64,000 bases of DNA from Desulfobacteraceae bacterium Eth-SRB2 (GTDB lineage: Bacteria > Desulfobacterota > Desulfobacteria > Desulfobacterales > UBA11574), in assembly GCA_004193595.1 (NCBI GenBank), contig RPGQ01000004.1, forward strand, positions 227,461 to 291,460. Direction: 5' to 3'. The first letter of the stretch is position 1, and every line of letters begins with the position of its first letter. The translations under genes and the position numbers were made by a program. Shown here in pieces: positions 9,346-18,148 of this stretch. The notes under the pieces were generated by a model that worked only from the letters and a program-made list of their open reading frames with translations, was not told the DNA's origin and ran no database searches.

Positions 9346-10422
9346 ATGGAAGACTGGGTCCAACAACTCCAAAACAGCGTCAACACCCTTGATAGACTGA
9401 AGGCGGTTGTCAACGTCACCTCGGAAGAAGAAGAGGCCATAACGACTCTAAATACGAAATGGGGGACAACCCCTTATTTTGCTTCTTTAATGGATCCGGA
9501 CACCCCTGATTGTCCCATACGCAAACAGGTTATTCCTTCAATGAAAGAAACTGAGAATCGATATGGAATGCCGAATTACCTGATCTGGGAAGAAAATCGT
9601 GATACCGGGGAGATCAGACCCGACTGTATTGCCAGGCAGTATCATGATCGCATCGCCTTCACCGTTACCGATATCTGTGCAACTTACTGCCGTCATTGTT
9701 TTCGGAAAGAACTCGTGCTTGACCGAAAGATCAAGCTTCGCTTTGATTTGGAAGAGGGTATCGCGTGGATCCGTGAACATGAAGAGATTCGGGATGTTCT
9801 CATTACCGGCGGCGACCCTTTTATACTCTCAGACCAAAAAATTGAATATCTTATCCGCAAGCTGAGAGAGATCTCTCATATAGAAATGATTCGCTTTGGA
9901 ACACGTACACCGATTGTTTTACCCCATCGAATTACCGACGGTCTCAAAAAGATTCTGAACAGCTATCATCAGGTGCCAATCTGGGTAAATACTCAGTGTA
10001 ATCATCCCAAAGAAATTACGGAAAAGACGGCAAGGGCTGTTTTCGATCTCCTATCCTGCGGAGTCAATGTGGGGAACCAGGCTGTTTTGTTAAAGGGGAT
10101 TAATGATAACGTGGAGACTTTTCGTAAGCTACACCAAAAGCTTTTAGCGGTTCGCATCCGGCCTTACTATGTGTTTTACTGTGAGCCGGCACCGGGAATC
10201 GATCATTTTCGGACACCGATTGAAAAGGGATCTGAACTTATTCGAGATGCGCTGCGGGGTCACACCACAGGTTTGGCTCAGCCCATGTATGTTATTGCCA
10301 CCAACATCGGCAAGATTCCTTTAATGCCGGATTATTACATCATGGAAAAGAATGAAAAAGAATATATCCTGAAAAATTATCAGGGTATTTACACAACCTG
10401 GCCGAATATGCCGGAATCCTGA
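9346..10422 (+). CDS. KamA-family radical SAM aminomutase-like protein
   Basis: A 358-residue protein with the radical SAM CxxxCxxC motif as C111-ATY-C115-RH-C118, followed by the GGDPF motif (DVLITGGDPFIL). It contains the PLP/substrate-region sequences typical of lysine/glutamate 2,3-aminomutases (TQCNHPKEIT, GVNVGNQAVLLKGIND). It is shorter than clostridial lysine 2,3-aminomutase (about 416 residues) and nearer EpmB length. No ablB acetyltransferase is adjacent, so a beta-lysine osmolyte role is not supported here. A strong AGGAGGAAG ribosome site precedes the ATG. Substrate is undetermined. Confidence 0.8.
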   Translation: MEDWVQQLQNSVNTLDRLKAVVNVTSEEEEAITTLNTKWGTTPYFASLMDPDTPDCPIRKQVIPSMKETENRYGMPNYLIWEENRDTGEIRPDCIARQYHDRIAFTVTDICATYCRHCFRKELVLDRKIKLRFDLEEGIAWIREHEEIRDVLITGGDPFILSDQKIEYLIRKLREISHIEMIRFGTRTPIVLPHRITDGLKKILNSYHQVPIWVNTQCNHPKEITEKTARAVFDLLSCGVNVGNQAVLLKGINDNVETFRKLHQKLLAVRIRPYYVFYCEPAPGIDHFRTPIEKGSELIRDALRGHTTGLAQPMYVIATNIGKIPLMPDYYIMEKNEKEYILKNYQGIYTTWPNMPES

Positions 10423-10432
10423 TAACGACGAC

Positions 10433-11107
10433 CTATTGATTTGGCAGGTAGGGCGTCAGGTCCTGGATGTATTCTGTGAGTATTTTGAAGCCGCCATCCG
10501 TTAATACAGAAATGGCTTTTTCCTTATCTTCAGCAGGCACCCTCATAATGAGCTGATAAATGCCCGGAGACTTTTTCACCGGCCAGGTAACCAAACTTCG
10601 GATACTGATCTGCTGCTCCTTTAGGAGTTTCGAAACCTCAGCCACAACTCCGATACGGTCTTTAACCAGAACGATGAACCGGCCACTTCCCTCATCTACG
10701 CCGATGGCACGGAGCAACACTTCCAAAACATCGGTGGTCGTGATGATTCCAACGAGTTTTTCCCCTTCCATGACCGGCAGAGCACTGATCCGGTTTTCCT
10801 GCATGATTAGGGCGGCCATTTCAATGGTGGTGCCGGATGATATGGTGATGATTTTCTTTTTCATGATCATTTCAACGGTCAACTGAGTTAACAGATAATT
10901 CAACTCATGAACGCTGAGAGTTGTGGCCGGAGAGGCCCAGCTCTGCTTAACATCTCTGTCCGAGACCAATCCAAGCAAATTTTCATTTTCATCTACTACC
11001 AAAAGATGGTTGATCTTTTTTTCGTCAATAATGTCTTTGGCTTTTATAATGGTTGTATCAGGGGGGACAGTCACAAGATATGTATTCATAACACGACCCA
11101 CGTACAT
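10433..11107 (-). CDS. CBS-pair and ACT domain protein (AcuB-like)
   Basis: About 224 residues with two CBS motifs (about 5-60 and 75-130; MYVGRVMNT..., EMIMKKKIITI...) and a C-terminal ACT domain (VLVKDRIGVVAEVSKLL). CBS pairs sense adenine nucleotides and ACT domains sense amino acids, so this is probably a small regulatory or sensing protein. The start is placed at the ATG ending at 11107 because AAGGAGG lies 8 nt upstream; the upstream GTG would overlap that ribosome site. It converges on the KamA gene with a 10-bp gap. No catalytic domain is present. Confidence 0.85.
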   Translation of the reverse strand: MYVGRVMNTYLVTVPPDTTIIKAKDIIDEKKINHLLVVDENENLLGLVSDRDVKQSWASPATTLSVHELNYLLTQLTVEMIMKKKIITISSGTTIEMAALIMQENRISALPVMEGEKLVGIITTTDVLEVLLRAIGVDEGSGRFIVLVKDRIGVVAEVSKLLKEQQISIRSLVTWPVKKSPGIYQLIMRVPAEDKEKAISVLTDGGFKILTEYIQDLTPYLPNQ

Positions 11108-11187
11108 AGAGGCCACCTCCTTTGCACGATAAAAATAGCCTTAACAAAAAAGATTATACTCGTTTTAAGTGCGAAAAAAAAGAACAA

Positions 11188-11376
11188 TCATTTATGCAAT
11201 TCTACGTTGTTTAAACAAAATCGTCCTTCTTCAGTATAATCTATGGCATGGAAAACACTTTCTTTTTCATATAAAACCTGGTGACATTGTATGGCCTGTA
11301 ATATTTTACAATCTTTGGCACATTTTTCTTTAGGTTGATTTTTCTTTTGACAATTTGCACATGGGGAAGAGATCAT
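11188..11376 (-). CDS. Small cysteine-rich protein of unknown function
   Basis: A 62-residue protein preceded by a good ribosome site (GGAGGAATT before the ATG). Cysteines are clustered as CANC, then a KCAKDC group, plus C31 and a late Cys, which suggests metal binding or disulfide pairs. No signal peptide or membrane segment is visible. I do not recognise a family. The ribosome site and the Cys pattern argue for a real gene. Confidence 0.6.
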   Translation of the reverse strand: MISSPCANCQKKNQPKEKCAKDCKILQAIQCHQVLYEKESVFHAIDYTEEGRFCLNNVELHK

Positions 11377-11748
11377 AATTCCTCCTTCTATTATGCGATC
11401 TTAATAACGAAAAACCATTTCCTTTAAAGCTTAGTTATAAATAATTTGTCGGCCTGACTGTAACAACTTAGACAAACTTTATATAAATGTAAAATAAAGT
11501 ATCTTGTGTGTCAAGTAAAAAGATACCACAATATATTGAGGTGATTGTTAAAATGTCGGTTAAGCAGCTCAAGTAGATTTGTTCTGCTTATCATTACGGG
11601 GTTCTATGGATAAATTATCTTTAAATCCAGGATGTTGTATAATTTCCAAGATGTATAACAAGGGGATATGAGATGCGAGGGGACCCTTGCATCAGGCCAG
11701 ATAAAAAACGGAGATGGTAAAAATGATCGTAAGTTTACGCCGGAGCCA
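11377..11748. other. 372-bp gene-free stretch
   Basis: No open frame with a convincing ribosome site. An aborted eight-codon frame (ATG at 11552, MSVKQLK then stop) follows a TGAGGTG sequence. A small hairpin GATGC-gAGGG/CCT-tGCATC lies at 11672-11693. Otherwise AT-rich with no recognised signal. Confidence 0.4.
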
Positions 11749-12198
11749 TTATTTCTCGATTCTTTTAACGGCCGGTTCAATCATTAACCAGCGTTTGACT
11801 TTTTGGGCTATTCTTTTTAAAAGCCACTCTTGGGCATCCGGACTCGCTTTGTCAGCTATTTGATCAGCGAGTGTAACATCACCCGCCTGGTACCGCATAT
11901 AAACTTCACTCATATGCATCTCTAAATCAGCAGACAAATATTTTGCATAAGCCAGGGCAATTTGCCAGTGAGCAAAAGTTCCTGATTTATTATATTTTTC
12001 TACCATCCCTTGAGAATGCCCAATTTTAGACTCAAGTCTGATCATAAAATTTATTGTTTGTGGGAGACGCAGCCACTGGGGGGCGGATTTGTTTTTAGGA
12101 CGCCCCACAGCTTTCCAAAAATCTGTTAAGCAAAGAAGATCATTCTTTACATTAATTTTTTGACCTTGGTAGTTTAGATTAAATTTTTTATAAACCAT
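11749..12198 (-). CDS. Stand-alone KilA-N domain protein
   Basis: A 149-residue protein whose middle matches the KilA-N DNA-binding fold of phage and virus antirepressor-like proteins: LLCLTDFWKAVG, WLRLPQTINFM, GTFAHWQIALAYAKYLS. KilA-N is usually followed by a second domain, but here only about 40 further residues follow. It may be a short form or a trimmed phage gene. A ribosome site AAGGAAAATC precedes the ATG. It is divergent from the MCE lipoprotein gene and next to the orphan Cys-rich gene, the only phage-flavoured gene in this part of the window. Confidence 0.75.
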   Translation of the reverse strand: MVYKKFNLNYQGQKINVKNDLLCLTDFWKAVGRPKNKSAPQWLRLPQTINFMIRLESKIGHSQGMVEKYNKSGTFAHWQIALAYAKYLSADLEMHMSEVYMRYQAGDVTLADQIADKASPDAQEWLLKRIAQKVKRWLMIEPAVKRIEK

Positions 12199-12321
12199 GA
12201 TTTTCCTTTTTTCCCGATTTCTTTTGATGTATTCGAAAAAAATAATAAAAATGAATTATTCCGATCACATCATATTTAGTATATAATAAGGTTAGGTGTC
12301 AAATACGGAATGTTATCTTGT

Positions 12322-12350
12322 TTGACACGAATGCGCCGTTATTGTAATAT
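12322..12350 (+). promoter_or_regulatory. Sigma-70-type promoter for the MCE lipoprotein gene
   Basis: TTGACA at 12322-12327, a 17-nt spacer and TAATAT at 12345-12350, about 45 bp before the ATG at 12396. Confidence 0.6.
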
Positions 12351-12395
12351 CATGTTCAAATAGATGGCTATCAACGGTATGAAAGGGAGTCGTAT

Positions 12396-13070
12396 ATGCG
12401 TAAAAGAATTTTGATTTTTCTAATACTGCCATTTGTTCTTCTGGCGTGTAAAGAGAATTCCCTTAACCTAAAAATCCGCTTCAATCAGGTTCAAGGACTT
12501 AAACACGGAAACCGAGTCATTTTTGAGCAGAATCATATTGGCACCGTCAAAAGTCTGTTTTATTCAGATCAAGGTTTTTTCCTTGTGGATATTACCATAA
12601 AAAAAGAGTTTGCTGACACCGCCACGGAGTATTCCAGGTTTTTTATCATTACTGATTTCCAAAACCAGGAGAATAAGGCCGTTGAGATGATTCAGATCCT
12701 TAGCGAGGGAACGCTTTTGCAAAATTATGCCACAGTAGAAGGTTCCACCGAAACTTCCATCCTTTTCCATAAGCTTTTTGGCGGGATGGAGAACGGGCTT
12801 AAAGATTTAGAAAAACAGTTTGAACAATTCTCCAAAGACTTAAAAAGCATTCCGGAGACTGAAGAATTCAAAAAGCTCGAAAACGAATTGAAGGGTTTGG
12901 CAGAAGAAATGAAACGATCCGGCGAAGCGGTGCGACAAAAGATAAAGGAAGAATTATTGCCGCAACTCAAAAAAGAGATGGAAGAACTCAGAAAACGATT
13001 GCACGAGTTCGGCCGTGAAGATGATATGAAACCTCTTGAAATCGAAATGGAAAAAATTCAAAAAATATAA
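12396..13070 (+). CDS. MlaD/MCE-domain lipoprotein
   Basis: A 224-residue protein with a lipoprotein signal (hydrophobic core then lipobox LLAC, Cys18). An MCE domain follows (about 24-110: LKIRFNQVQGLKHGNRVIFEQNHIG), and then a long charged coiled coil (130-224). MCE proteins carry lipids between inner and outer membrane as part of Mla-type ABC systems, but no MlaE/F/C partner lies nearby, so this is an orphan. A 17-nt-spaced promoter precedes it. It ends about 100 bp before the PilZ gene. Confidence 0.75.
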   Translation: MRKRILIFLILPFVLLACKENSLNLKIRFNQVQGLKHGNRVIFEQNHIGTVKSLFYSDQGFFLVDITIKKEFADTATEYSRFFIITDFQNQENKAVEMIQILSEGTLLQNYATVEGSTETSILFHKLFGGMENGLKDLEKQFEQFSKDLKSIPETEEFKKLENELKGLAEEMKRSGEAVRQKIKEELLPQLKKEMEELRKRLHEFGREDDMKPLEIEMEKIQKI

Positions 13071-13169
13071 CACCATAAATTTTTTATGAGAGATAAGAAA
13101 CCTTGCATCGGCAAAAGATAATATGATATTCTTTAACTCTAGTATATAATAGAAAACAAGGCTGCCAAA

Positions 13170-13652
13170 ATGACGGAAAACGTTTTTATTTACAAAGATA
13201 ATAAGGCGATAATTATTTGCCCTAAATGCGAAAAATCAAAGGCAATAGACGTATCCGAAGAATTAGGTTCTAAATACTTAGTCCGTTTGAAGCACAAATG
13301 CAGTTGCGGATATTTATATATTGTTCTTTTGGAAAGAAGAAAACGACACAGAAAAATAATAAATCTTCCGGGGACATACACTTGTTTTGTTTCCGGAGAG
13401 CAAGCAGCTAAAGGATCGATGACAATACAAGATATCACTCGGGCCGGATTAAGCTTTAAACTGGACGAAAGTGCGAATCAAAAATTTAATATGGGTGACA
13501 CACTTTTATTGGAGTTTCACCTGGACGACAAATCGAAATCTTTAATCAAAAAAGAGGCGGTTATAAGAAATATTCGCAGCCCTTATATCGGTGTTGAATT
13601 CTCTTCCGTTGATCTTTATGACCGGGCTCTTGGACGGTATATGTTTAGTTGA
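13170..13652 (+). CDS. Zinc-ribbon plus PilZ domain protein (probable c-di-GMP receptor)
   Basis: 160 residues. The N-terminus has two CxxC-like pairs (C17-PK-C20 and C44-S-C46) that could form a zinc ribbon. A PilZ domain follows, with the arginine motif RRKRHR (56-61) and a DITRAG motif that fits the DxSxxG-type second site with Thr for Ser. These two motifs bind c-di-GMP in PilZ proteins. No output domain is attached, so it probably acts through protein contact. A -10-like TATAAT is at 13145-13150. A probable c-di-GMP riboswitch elsewhere in the window shows the same second messenger in use. Confidence 0.8.
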   Translation: MTENVFIYKDNKAIIICPKCEKSKAIDVSEELGSKYLVRLKHKCSCGYLYIVLLERRKRHRKIINLPGTYTCFVSGEQAAKGSMTIQDITRAGLSFKLDESANQKFNMGDTLLLEFHLDDKSKSLIKKEAVIRNIRSPYIGVEFSSVDLYDRALGRYMFS

Positions 13653-13718
13653 TACCAGATCTTGCTACACACCCATAGCAGGAGACCTTTTAAAAACAAT
13701 TAATATTTGAGAGTAATT

Positions 13719-14627
13719 ATGGATATTAAAGAACGGCTAAAGAACTTGTTAGAAACGGCAACGCTTTATCGAACCCAAGGATTATTATTCGAGGCAAAGA
13801 GGAAATACGAAGATGTATTAACCTTAATTCAGGAAACCGGGTTGATAAAAGACGGACAAAATCTGATAGATATTATTTCAAAAAAAATTAGTGGCGTAAA
13901 ACAAGATATTGAAAAAATTGAAAAGCAACCCTCATTACCTGAGGTATCAGAAGAAGTTCAGGACGTTATCAAGGAACTATTTTCTGATACAACGGGAAAA
14001 GACAAAGATGCGGCAACTCTGGAAGGGGCCATAACACTGGCCAAGTTCGGTCAGTTCGATAGGGCTTTAAAAGAGTTAAACGAGTTGTTAAAAAACGATT
14101 CTGTCCGAATGAATGCGGCTAAAAATATTTTGCGATGTCATATGGCACGCACTTCCATAGAGGATGCTGTTATTCAATTTCAGAAATGGCAGTCAACGGA
14201 TATTTTTACCCAGAATCAATTGGTAACCATACGTCTGTTTCTTGAAGTTTTTCGTTTCGATAATTTTAAAGACAATATTTCTATGCAGTTAAAGAATCCC
14301 GCACATGTTGAAAAGATTGAGATAACAGATGGCGAGGTTCCCGATATCTGTTCCATGATAATAACTTTGGACAAAGGACCGCTAAAAGGAGTGACATTTA
14401 TTCTTGATGTCCGTTTTCAATTAGGAAATGTAATCACTTTATTCATTGAAGAGCACAAAGAAGAATTGCTGGAAAGTTTTGAAGTTGGCAAACTAAATGA
14501 TAATCTTCAGTTTAATACCACGGTTGCCGTATTTAAAGGTAAAGGTGAGGTTTCTGAAAAGATAAGGATGGATTCCGGATCAAGGCAGGGAGATTACAGA
14601 GTCGACATACAGGTTATGAGTTCGTAA
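13719..14627 (+). CDS. TPR-like helical protein of unknown function
   Basis: About 302 residues. The N-terminal 50 residues (LLETATLYRTQGLLFEAKRKYEDVL) and a region near 110-150 (TLAKFGQFDRALKELNELL) look like tetratricopeptide-type helical pairs. The C-terminal 100 residues are predicted mixed alpha/beta and I do not recognise them. The ATG at 13719 is chosen over the upstream TTG. It lies 66 bp after the PilZ gene on the same strand, so a shared role in signalling or surface behaviour is possible. Confidence 0.6.
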   Translation: MDIKERLKNLLETATLYRTQGLLFEAKRKYEDVLTLIQETGLIKDGQNLIDIISKKISGVKQDIEKIEKQPSLPEVSEEVQDVIKELFSDTTGKDKDAATLEGAITLAKFGQFDRALKELNELLKNDSVRMNAAKNILRCHMARTSIEDAVIQFQKWQSTDIFTQNQLVTIRLFLEVFRFDNFKDNISMQLKNPAHVEKIEITDGEVPDICSMIITLDKGPLKGVTFILDVRFQLGNVITLFIEEHKEELLESFEVGKLNDNLQFNTTVAVFKGKGEVSEKIRMDSGSRQGDYRVDIQVMSS

Positions 14628-14721
14628 TTGTTGATAATTTCTTTCATTTTTTATCTTCCTTTCTCTGTATGTAAGCAATTTCTCTAAATGCGAACGAACG
14701 CATTTGATAAAAGAACAGGGG

Positions 14722-15501
14722 TTACAGGTGACGGTTCACGTAATCATGTGCATGTGATACAGCCTCTGTGATTTCTTTTGAGTGCGGAAGGGTAGCCTCA
14801 ATCTGTTCTATATACTCACGAGTTTTAACAGCCCGGAACGAAGGAACAAAATTAAGATCAAACACCCAGCTGATCTGGAGCAGCTTAAAATCGTTTAATG
14901 TTTTTAAATTTTGCATAAGGACAAGGCGGCCCTCTCGTATTGCTGCTACAATCTGTGGTGAACACGCTGGATCATTGGGAAGGCCGATTTCTAAAATCGA
15001 ATTTGGCCGTTTATCAGGCTCTCTATAGTGATCTATGACAACTTTCCAGATATCCAGCTTGTCGGCATCCCGCAGAAGGCGAATGAAAAAAAGTGTTTTC
15101 TCATCCTCATCTTTGGGTATTGACGCGGTGTTGTGATAGGCAACGGCTTTTGTGATCCAGCGTTTCTCGTCTTTTGTGCATACCGCCAGGACGTTATGTT
15201 TGGCCATCTCCCGGAGTCCGAGCTTGGCATGGTTTTCAGAGACCATATCATTGAACGTTCCATATACTGCATACTGTTTGAACCGGCCAATATCATGAAA
15301 TAGCCCCATGGTCTCTGCCAGTATCATTTCATGGTCAGACAGACCCAGAGCGTTGCCAAGCATGATGATATTTTCGCAGACTCGCTCTGTATGTTTTTCC
15401 TTGAGACGTATAGCATAAATGTTTCCGGGGTCATCCGTGTAAAAACCCGCAACATAATCAGCAAACCATGATTTTAAGTGGTTCAGATCTACCCGGTTCA
15501 T
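14722..15501 (-). CDS. HD-domain phosphohydrolase
   Basis: 259 residues with metal-binding HD-domain motifs: an upstream His in the NIYAIRLKEKHTERV helix, GLFHDIGRFKQ (the HD pair), the ENHAKLG His and the RDADKLD Asp. It resembles small uncharacterised HD hydrolases, so substrate (nucleotide or other phosphoester) is unknown. The start overlaps the mobB stop by 4 bp (ATGA), so the two are translationally coupled. Confidence 0.8.
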   Translation of the reverse strand: MNRVDLNHLKSWFADYVAGFYTDDPGNIYAIRLKEKHTERVCENIIMLGNALGLSDHEMILAETMGLFHDIGRFKQYAVYGTFNDMVSENHAKLGLREMAKHNVLAVCTKDEKRWITKAVAYHNTASIPKDEDEKTLFFIRLLRDADKLDIWKVVIDHYREPDKRPNSILEIGLPNDPACSPQIVAAIREGRLVLMQNLKTLNDFKLLQISWVFDLNFVPSFRAVKTREYIEQIEATLPHSKEITEAVSHAHDYVNRHL

Positions 15502-15980
15502 AAATATTTTTTTTCTATCAGGTCCGACAGTGCTTTAATCTCTTCCAAGCCAAATGTGGGCACATTTACACTGATATCCGTATCTGTGACCAGGGCGATG
15601 AAAGTTTTATCATCATTGCAAAGCGGCTTTTTGTTTTTATGGGAGCGATATACTTCTATTTTGGGTTTTTTTTCCTTTTTGAACCCTTCAGTAATAACAA
15701 GATCCACGTCATCAAAATATTTTTCAATGCTTTCCAACTGCACGAAATTTTCATCTTTTACCATGACGATCCTTTCACTGGAAGCAACAATGACCGTATC
15801 TGCACCGGCTGCTTTGTGGCGCCAGCTATCCTTTCCTTTTTTATCCATATCAAAATTATGAGAGGCGTGTTTAACAGTCCCTACCCTGTATCCCCGTTTT
15901 TTAAGTTCAGGAATTAGCTTTTCGATCAATGTGGTCTTTCCGGATTTGGATTTTCCTACAATGGAAATAATCGGCAGCAT
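15498..15980 (-). CDS. mobB: Molybdopterin-guanine dinucleotide biosynthesis adaptor MobB
   Basis: A 160-residue P-loop GTPase with Walker A GKSKSGKTT (9-17) and the MobB features VGTVKHASH and VITEGFK. MobB assists MobA in attaching a nucleotide to molybdopterin. It is coupled to the HD gene. A divergent pterin enzyme of the aldehyde ferredoxin oxidoreductase family starts 250 bp away, so a cofactor-maturation link is plausible. Confidence 0.92.
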   Translation of the reverse strand: MLPIISIVGKSKSGKTTLIEKLIPELKKRGYRVGTVKHASHNFDMDKKGKDSWRHKAAGADTVIVASSERIVMVKDENFVQLESIEKYFDDVDLVITEGFKKEKKPKIEVYRSHKNKKPLCNDDKTFIALVTDTDISVNVPTFGLEEIKALSDLIEKKYL

Positions 15981-16233
15981 GGTAACTTACCTTTTGTATT
16001 TGTAACCTCTCAAAAAGTCGGATCTGTTAGATTTGAGAAGTTATTTTTAATTTTTGCGTGAACATAAGTAGAAAATTAAGTAATGTCAAGGTGAACACAA
16101 AAACGGTTCTTATCCGCTTGACACCCGGATTCTGTTTCTTTAAACTTGCTTACGGGAAAAGATTTGAGTCACACAGGCCGTTGGGTTCAAAAGATTATTT
16201 GGATAAAACAATCAAAATTTTGTTGCTATTACC

Positions 16234-17982
16234 ATGTACGGATGGTGCGAAAAAATTGCAAGAATAAACCTCTCTGATCAAACCTGGAGCGTCGAAACCG
16301 TTGATCCGGAGATCCTAAAAAAGTTTATCGGAGGGAGAGGTCTGGCCGGATATTATCTCCGAAAGAGAATAACACATCACTGGGATGACCCGGATATGCC
16401 GCTTCTCATTTTTACCGGACCTCTCGTTAACACCCGCTCTCCCACATCCGGCCGGATGACCATTATGTCCCGGTCACCGCTGACCGGTACGGTGGGTGAT
16501 TCATCAGTGGGAGGATCTTTTGGCACTGAATTAAAAAAAGCCGGATTAGACGGCATTATTATAACCGGAAAGAGTCATACCCTTGCCGGTATAGAGATAT
16601 TGAACGGTTCTATCCGTATTACAGATGCCCGTCATCTTGCCGGACGGCAAACCGGTTATGTTCATTCACTGCTAAAAGGTAAAGGATCTAGAGCGGTTAT
16701 AGGACCCGCGGCCGAAAACGGAGTTGTTTTTTCCAGCATTATTGTAGATCGTCATTTTGCAGCGGGTAGATGCGGCATCGGACGGGTACCGGCTTCCAAA
16801 AACATAAAATACATTACCGTAAAAGGTACGTGCAAAACTAAAATATTTAATGCCCTGGATCTTAAAGGCGCCCGGGAAGATATTTTCAGGCTTGCAGCGG
16901 CTTCCCCGGTTCTGCTTGGAGAATTCGGAATATCCCGATTCGGCACCGGCGCGTTGTATGATCTTATGGATGCAAGACGCATGATGCCTACCGACAATTT
17001 TCGCAAAACAAAGTTCAGCCGGGCCTCCCTTATGAATGCCCATGCGTTCAAGAAAAAATATGCGCCTAAAAAAAGCGGATGCCGGGGATGTCACATTCTT
17101 TGTAAGAAAATAACCAAAAACCGGACCCCTATGCCCGAGTTTGAGACCATGTCTCATTTCAGTGCGCTTTTAGAAAACAGCGATATACAATCGGTAGTCC
17201 GAGCAAACCGGATATGTAATGAAATGGGAATGGACACCATCTCGGCGGCAGCCACCCTGGCTTGTTTTTCAGAAATCTCCCAAAAAAGACTTGCGCCTGA
17301 TGAAATCGTCTCTTTGCTTGTTGATATTGGGAAAAAAAGGGGTGTGGGTAGAGATCTCGGCAGGGGCGCTGCAGCATATGCAAAGCGCAGCGGCCATTCC
17401 GATCTTGCGATGGCGGTCAAAGGCCAGGAACTGCCGGCCTATGACCCGAGAGGCGCATATGGGATGGCCCTGGCTTATGCCACATCCACTCGTGGCGGAT
17501 GCCATTTAAGAGCATACCCTATCAGCCATGAGATTTTAAGAAAGCCGGTTGCCACGGACCGTTTTAGTTTCAAGGGCAAAGCCAGAGTAATTAAAATCGG
17601 TGAAGATTTAAATGCTGTGGCCGATTCCCTCACCGCATGCAAATTCATATTTTTTGCCGCATCTCTCGAGGAGTATGCCAAGATTTATACCGCCGTCACA
17701 GGAATAAAGACATCCGCACAGGATCTATTTAAGACCGGTGAACGAATCTGTTATAATGAACGGATGATGAATGCGGCCAACGGGTTTACAGAAAAAGATG
17801 ACGATCTGCCGGATCGTTTCTTTAACTCACCGGGTTACAAAAACGGAAATATTGATATTGATCCCATAGACAGGGAAGCGTTTTTAAAAGCGCGTTCCGA
17901 TTATTATGCGGTCAGAAAACTGGATAAAAAGGGAATGCCGGTTCCGGATACGGCAAGGACGCTTGGCCTCGATGTTTTATAA
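16234..17982 (+). CDS. Aldehyde ferredoxin oxidoreductase family protein (tungsto/molybdopterin)
   Basis: 582 residues, near normal length for the family. The N-terminal domain is typical (GGRGLAGYYL, FTGPLVNTRSPTSGR, GTELKKAGLDGIIITG, VIGPAAENGV). The [4Fe-4S] ligands are visible as CRGCHILC near 284-291 and a final Cys near 469 (LTACKFIFF). These enzymes oxidise aldehydes to acids with ferredoxin, or run in reverse, using a bis-pterin tungsten cofactor. MobB lies divergently upstream and a class II aldolase-like gene follows. The exact aldehyde is not predictable. Confidence 0.9.
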   Translation: MYGWCEKIARINLSDQTWSVETVDPEILKKFIGGRGLAGYYLRKRITHHWDDPDMPLLIFTGPLVNTRSPTSGRMTIMSRSPLTGTVGDSSVGGSFGTELKKAGLDGIIITGKSHTLAGIEILNGSIRITDARHLAGRQTGYVHSLLKGKGSRAVIGPAAENGVVFSSIIVDRHFAAGRCGIGRVPASKNIKYITVKGTCKTKIFNALDLKGAREDIFRLAAASPVLLGEFGISRFGTGALYDLMDARRMMPTDNFRKTKFSRASLMNAHAFKKKYAPKKSGCRGCHILCKKITKNRTPMPEFETMSHFSALLENSDIQSVVRANRICNEMGMDTISAAATLACFSEISQKRLAPDEIVSLLVDIGKKRGVGRDLGRGAAAYAKRSGHSDLAMAVKGQELPAYDPRGAYGMALAYATSTRGGCHLRAYPISHEILRKPVATDRFSFKGKARVIKIGEDLNAVADSLTACKFIFFAASLEEYAKIYTAVTGIKTSAQDLFKTGERICYNERMMNAANGFTEKDDDLPDRFFNSPGYKNGNIDIDPIDREAFLKARSDYYAVRKLDKKGMPVPDTARTLGLDVL

Positions 17983-18027
17983 CAGTAAAATGATACATAG
18001 TGCCCGAACGAAAGAATTTTTCGTTAA

Positions 18028-18101
18028 GATCAAGGAAGACGAAAATTTTAACCACAGGAATACTGTTAGTATTTCGATGATTAAAATTTGAGCCTGACGC
18101 A
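18028..18101. repeat. Dispersed repeat D, copy 1
   Basis: Imperfect palindrome sharing AAGATCAAGGAAG, GAAAATTTTAACCACAGG and GATTAAAATTTGAGCCTG with 39264-39341. It fills the gap between the aldehyde oxidoreductase and aldolase genes. Confidence 0.7.
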
Positions 18102-18148
18102 GATATTGGCGAAAAAGACAGTTTTCTTTCAGGCACTACAAAGGATCA

